From: Melaminivora alkalimesophila
GTDB taxonomy: Bacteria; Pseudomonadota; Gammaproteobacteria; Burkholderiales; Burkholderiaceae_C
Direction: 5' to 3'
NCBI RefSeq assembly: GCF_000282995.1
Contig: NZ_ALEE01000517.1
Coordinates: forward strand, 1 to 7,989
DNA length: 7,989 nucleotides
A program made the position numbers and the translations under genes. Under the pieces are notes generated by a model. It made no database searches. It was given only the letters and a program-made list of their open reading frames with translations, and was not told where the DNA came from. This document shows, piece by piece, positions 5,248-7,989 of this stretch. Each line of letters opens with the position of its first letter. The stretch's first letter is position 1.

Positions 5248-7020
5248 ATGCTTCGTTTTGCCCCCGATTCTTCTGTCTCAGCCCCTCTCTTCGTCGCGCA
5301 TTCCGGCCTTTTCGACGGTTTGCGGTTCCTGGTGCGCCGCGTGGACCGGTGGATGGCCACCCCCCTCACGCCGCAGCAGGTGGTGTTGCGGCTCTCGCTC
5401 TATCTGGTACTGGCGGCCAACTGGCCGCTGTGGCTGCAGGTGGTGCAGATCAGCGGCGGGGCAGGGGCCGCACTGCGCCCCCTGGCGGCCCTGGCCGTGC
5501 TGGTCGCCTGCGGCACGGTCGCCCTACTGGCGTTCAGCGCGTGGACGCGGGGCATGAAGCCGCTTTGGTGGCTGGTGGTGCTCATTGCCGCGCTGGCCCA
5601 GTACTACATGGGGGCCTACGGCGTGGTCATGGATCCCGGCATGGCCACCAACGTGTTGCAGACTGACGTGCGGGAGGCTGCCGATTTGCTGGGCCCGCAG
5701 ATGCTGGCGGCTGTGGCGGCGGTGCTGGTGCTTCCCACCTGGTGGCTGGTGCGTGTGCCGCTTCCTGCCATGCGGCCGCTGCGCCAGCTGGGGCGCAATG
5801 CGCTTTTGCTGGTGCTGGCACTGCTCGTGGCAAGCGGAACAGTGGCCATCACGGCGCGCGATCTGGCACCGTTGATGCGCAGCCATCCGCAGTTGCGCTA
5901 TCTCATGAATCCTTTGGCCAGCCTTTATTCAGGCGCCGTGGCGGCGGCGCGGCCCGCACTGGCACGCAGCCGTGTGCTCATGCCCATGACACAGGGCGCT
6001 GCGCTGGGAGCCTCTTATGCAGCGGGGGCGCGGCCGCTGCTGCTCGTGCTGGTGGTAGGGGAGACGGCCCGGGCCGACCACTTCGGCATCAACGGCTATG
6101 GGCGCGATACCACCCCGGCGCTGGCGGCGCGCAACGTGCTCAGCTGGCAGAACGTGCGCTCCTGCGGCACGAGTACGGCCGCGTCCCTGCCGTGCATGTT
6201 CTCGCCGCTGGACAAGGACGCATTCGAGGCGCGCAAGAACGACACCGAGAACCTGCTGGACGTGGCCCAGGCCGCCGGGCTGGCCGTGCTCTGGCTGGAC
6301 AACCAGTCCGGGTGCAAGGGGGTGTGTGATCGCGTGCCGCATGCCGCCGCCCAGGACGGCCTGGCGCCCGACGCACGCGCCGCGCTCTGTCCTGGCGGCG
6401 AATGCAGTGACGAGGCCTTGCTCCAGGGCCTGGAGCAGCGCCTGGCCGCGCTGCCCGCAGCGAGCCGGCAGCGCGGCGCACTGGTGGTGCTGCACCAGAT
6501 GGGCAGCCACGGCCCGGCCTACTACAAGCGCTCCGGGACAGACGCCAAGCGCTTCATGCCAGAGTGCCGCACCGAAGTGCTGGCGCAGTGCGCGCCTGGC
6601 GAGCTGGTCAATGCCTACGACAACTCCATCGCGGCCACTGACGCCTTCCTGGGCCGCGCCATCGACTGGCTGCGCGCCCAGTCCGCGCGCTACGACACCG
6701 CGCTGCTTTACGTGAGCGACCACGGTGAGTCGCTTGGCGAGTATGGGCTGTTCCTGCACGGCATGCCCTACAGCTTGGCGCCGGACGCGCAAAAGCACGT
6801 GCCGATGGTGGCGTGGCTGGACGAGTCCCTTGCGCGCCGGCGCGGATTGTCCGCTGCGTGCCTGCGCGCGGACCAGGGCAGGGCGCTCACCCACGACAAC
6901 CTCTACCACACGGTGCTGGGCGTGCTGGACGTGCAATCGCCCACCTACCGCCGTGCGCTCGACGCTTTTGATAACTGCCGGAACCACAAGGAAAATCGGC
7001 CTGTAGCGCTTGCTAGATAA
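5248..7020 (+). CDS. eptA: Lipid A phosphoethanolamine transferase, EptA/PmrC family
   Basis: Transfers phosphoethanolamine from phosphatidylethanolamine to lipid A phosphates on the periplasmic side of the inner membrane, lowering negative charge and affinity for cationic peptides and polymyxins. The 590-residue protein has an N-terminal membrane domain with about five helices (roughly 46-66, 78-98, 106-126, 153-170, 184-203) and a soluble sulfatase-fold domain. Active-site features are Glu272 in VVGETARADHFG, the nucleophile Thr310 in SCGTSTAASLPCMFS, His421 in HQMGSHGPAYY and Asp491-His492 in SDHGES. Cysteine pairs 306/316, 356/360, 381/386 and 440/448 match the disulfide pattern of EptA and MCR enzymes. 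The start at 5248 lacks a ribosome binding site and the first 35 residues are poorly conserved in character; GTG 5341 or ATG 5353 are alternatives. The last residues, RPVALAR, are encoded by a stem-loop repeat. Base composition matches its neighbours, so it looks like a native gene rather than a mobile mcr gene. Confidence 0.95.
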   Translation: MLRFAPDSSVSAPLFVAHSGLFDGLRFLVRRVDRWMATPLTPQQVVLRLSLYLVLAANWPLWLQVVQISGGAGAALRPLAALAVLVACGTVALLAFSAWTRGMKPLWWLVVLIAALAQYYMGAYGVVMDPGMATNVLQTDVREAADLLGPQMLAAVAAVLVLPTWWLVRVPLPAMRPLRQLGRNALLLVLALLVASGTVAITARDLAPLMRSHPQLRYLMNPLASLYSGAVAAARPALARSRVLMPMTQGAALGASYAAGARPLLLVLVVGETARADHFGINGYGRDTTPALAARNVLSWQNVRSCGTSTAASLPCMFSPLDKDAFEARKNDTENLLDVAQAAGLAVLWLDNQSGCKGVCDRVPHAAAQDGLAPDARAALCPGGECSDEALLQGLEQRLAALPAASRQRGALVVLHQMGSHGPAYYKRSGTDAKRFMPECRTEVLAQCAPGELVNAYDNSIAATDAFLGRAIDWLRAQSARYDTALLYVSDHGESLGEYGLFLHGMPYSLAPDAQKHVPMVAWLDESLARRRGLSAACLRADQGRALTHDNLYHTVLGVLDVQSPTYRRALDAFDNCRNHKENRPVALAR

Positions 7021-7050
7021 GCGCAGGAAGCTATTGTTTTGGTAGTTTCC
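7001..7050. repeat. Double stem-loop intergenic repeat, REP-like
   Basis: The first hairpin has perfect 6-bp arms, GCGCTT (7006-7011) and AAGCGC (7019-7024), with a 7-base loop. The second has 8-bp arms GGAAGCTA (7026-7033) and TAGTTTCC (7043-7050), pairing with one G-T wobble around a T-rich loop. The eptA TAA stop (7018-7020) is part of the first hairpin. From memory, Comamonadaceae genomes carry many intergenic copies of a TAGCGCTTG...AAGCGC...AGCTAT element that looks like this. No second copy is in the window, so repeat status rests on that recollection. It sits between convergent genes and could end or protect both transcripts. Confidence 0.6.
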
Positions 7051-7059
7051 GTGCGTGGT

Positions 7060-7644
7060 TCAGCCGGTCTTCTTGTCCCGCGGCACTCGGCCCATCAGGT
7101 AGAACTCGGGGTTGGGCTGCATGTTCGCGAAGCTCGCCATGCGGTTGGACAGGCCGAAGAACGCCGTGATGGCGGCGATGTCCCAGATGTCCTCATCGTC
7201 GAAACCGTGTGGGTACAGCGCCTCGAAGTCGGCGTCCTCGATCTCGTGCGCGCGCTGGCAGACCTTCATGGCGAAGTCCAGCATGGCTTTGTGGCGCGGC
7301 GGGATGTCGGCCTTGCGGTGGTTCACGGCCACCTGGTCGGCCACCAGGGGGTTTTTCTCGTAGATGCGCAGGATGGCGCCGTGCGCCACCACGCAGTACA
7401 GGCACTGGTTGGCGGCGCTGGTGGCGGTGACGATCATCTCGCGCTCGCCCTTGGTCAGGCTGCCTTCCTCCTTGAGCATCAGCGCGTCGTGATAGGCGAA
7501 GAAGGCTCGCCACTCGGCCGGCCGGCGCGCAAACGCCAGGAACACGTTGGGGATGAAGCCGGCCTTCTCCTGCACCTCCAGGATGCGGGCGCGGATGTCT
7601 TCGGGCAGGGTGTTCAGGTCGGGGAAGGGGTAGCGGTCGGCCAT
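7060..7644 (-). CDS. Peroxidase-related protein, AhpD/carboxymuconolactone decarboxylase-like fold
   Basis: The 194-residue protein belongs to the AhpD-like superfamily, whose best-known members reduce peroxides or act as disulfide relay partners in the cytoplasm. The core motif EREMIVTATSAANQCLYCVVAHGA (about 67-90) contains the redox pair Cys81-x-x-Cys84 and His88, the arrangement expected for an active CxxC member. The N-terminal segment PEDIRARILEVQEKAGFIPNVFLAFARRP and the C-terminal NRMASFANMQPNPEFYLMGR are typical of the longer peroxidase-related group rather than of AhpD itself. The start ATG at 7644 has a good GAGGAG ribosome binding site six bases upstream. Its first 31 bases overlap the end of the DTW-domain gene on the same strand, so the two are probably co-transcribed. 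The substrate is unknown; the fold and the CxxC motif are clear. Confidence 0.9.
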   Translation of the reverse strand: MADRYPFPDLNTLPEDIRARILEVQEKAGFIPNVFLAFARRPAEWRAFFAYHDALMLKEEGSLTKGEREMIVTATSAANQCLYCVVAHGAILRIYEKNPLVADQVAVNHRKADIPPRHKAMLDFAMKVCQRAHEIEDADFEALYPHGFDDEDIWDIAAITAFFGLSNRMASFANMQPNPEFYLMGRVPRDKKTG

Positions 7645-7989
7645 GGGTGTCTCCTCGTCAAGGCGTGTTGTTGGGATGCGTCCAGCATAGCCGCGGGCCA
7701 GAGTGCGCGCTGGCCGGCCACGAAGGCGTCCATGGCCTCGCCCAGCGCGGCCAGGCCGGCGTTGCCGGGCTCCAGCTGCTGCAGCGCCAGCTGCACGGCC
7801 TCCAGCGTGGACAGCTGGTGCGGCGCATGGGCCTTGCGGATGGCGTAGCGCGACGCGGGCACGCCCTGCAGCGCCAGGCGCGGCAGGCGTTGCAGCGCGG
7901 GGTTGGCCCAGAGCATCTTGCGGCTCTTGCGCCAGGTGGCGTCCAGCACCAACAGGCGCAGGCGCGCGGGCTCGGCCAGCCAGCCGGCC
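7614..7989 (-). CDS. DTW-domain protein, probable tRNA-uridine aminocarboxypropyltransferase (partial, start outside window)
   Basis: Only the C-terminal 124 residues are present; the frame is open to the window edge. The segment LLVLDATWRKSRKMLWANP carries the family-naming D-x-T-W signature (here DATW), followed by LPRLAL, the basic stretch SRYAIRKAHAPHQLSTLEAV and a final helix ending GEAMDAFVAGQ. This order matches the DTW family, including E. coli YfiP/TapT, which adds the 3-amino-3-carboxypropyl group of S-adenosylmethionine to a uridine in tRNA. The N-terminal cysteine-rich part seen in many members would lie beyond the window. A TTG at 7952 is inside the domain and is not a plausible start. 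The gene ends 31 bases inside the AhpD-like gene. Family assignment is strong; the exact tRNA position modified is not known from this fragment. Confidence 0.85.
   Translation of the reverse strand, partial: AGWLAEPARLRLLVLDATWRKSRKMLWANPALQRLPRLALQGVPASRYAIRKAHAPHQLSTLEAVQLALQQLEPGNAGLAALGEAMDAFVAGQRALWPAAMLDASQQHALTRRHPWPTATPSPT
7651..7656 (-). promoter_or_regulatory. Ribosome binding site of the AhpD-like gene
   Basis: GAGGAG on the minus strand, six bases before the ATG at 7644-7642. It fixes the start of the AhpD-like gene although it lies inside the coding sequence of the upstream DTW-domain gene. Confidence 0.75.

Noticed and set aside
5929..6987. Long minus-strand frame opposite eptA, and similar shadows opposite the kinase and ETF-QO genes
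   Set aside because: Same explanation: mirror frames in high-GC coding sequence without family motifs or ribosome binding sites.
5248..7020. A mobile colistin-resistance (mcr) gene
   Set aside because: No insertion sequence or plasmid gene is nearby, composition matches the neighbours and the gene sits with its own regulator, all as for a native chromosomal eptA.
1..7989. A new defence, toxin-antitoxin or mobile system
   Set aside because: All sizeable gaps and coding regions are explained by recognisable metabolic, regulatory, envelope and tRNA-modification genes; I found no unexplained gene cluster or array.

Overview
This is a GC-rich chromosomal window with housekeeping-type genes. Protein sequences, gene style and a short stem-loop repeat at 7001-7050 that resembles one I remember from Acidovorax/Polaromonas-type genomes all point to a betaproteobacterium, most likely Comamonadaceae. 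That placement is inference. I see no insertion sequence, phage gene, tRNA, rRNA or CRISPR array.

Left part (1-2332): a complete electron transfer flavoprotein-ubiquinone oxidoreductase gene on the minus strand (8-1714) is divergent from a small hotdog-fold acyl-CoA thioesterase gene on the plus strand (1910-2332). The 195-bp gap between them holds both leaders. These are respiratory-chain and acyl-CoA metabolism genes. The thioesterase stop codon lies in a short 14-bp tandem repeat.

Central part (2388-7020): this is the most coherent unit. An OmpR-family response regulator (3737-4411) and a membrane sensor histidine kinase (2388-3740) overlap by ATGA on the minus strand. They are divergent from a membrane PAP2-family phosphatase-like gene (4503-5201) and an EptA/PmrC-type lipid A phosphoethanolamine transferase gene (5248-7020) on the plus strand. 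Direct repeats of the form NTTCAN-N5-NTTCAN, with the 11-bp period expected for OmpR-family regulators, occur in both intergenic gaps: one between the regulator and PAP2 genes, and two in opposite orientation directly before eptA. The arrangement reads as a self-contained PmrAB-like envelope-remodelling module: the kinase senses envelope conditions, the regulator binds the repeats, and PAP2 plus EptA alter lipid A phosphates.

Right part (7060-7989): an AhpD-like peroxidase-related gene (7060-7644) lies on the minus strand, downstream of and overlapping a DTW-domain gene (7614-7989, start outside the window) that probably encodes a tRNA acp3U-type modification enzyme. The convergent gap between eptA and the AhpD-like gene holds the stem-loop repeat, which also supplies the last codons and stop of eptA.

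Nothing here is a clearly new system. The points most worth a second look are the repeated regulator boxes, their unusual closeness to the start codons, the altered catalytic motifs of the PAP2 protein, and the repeat fused to the eptA 3' end.
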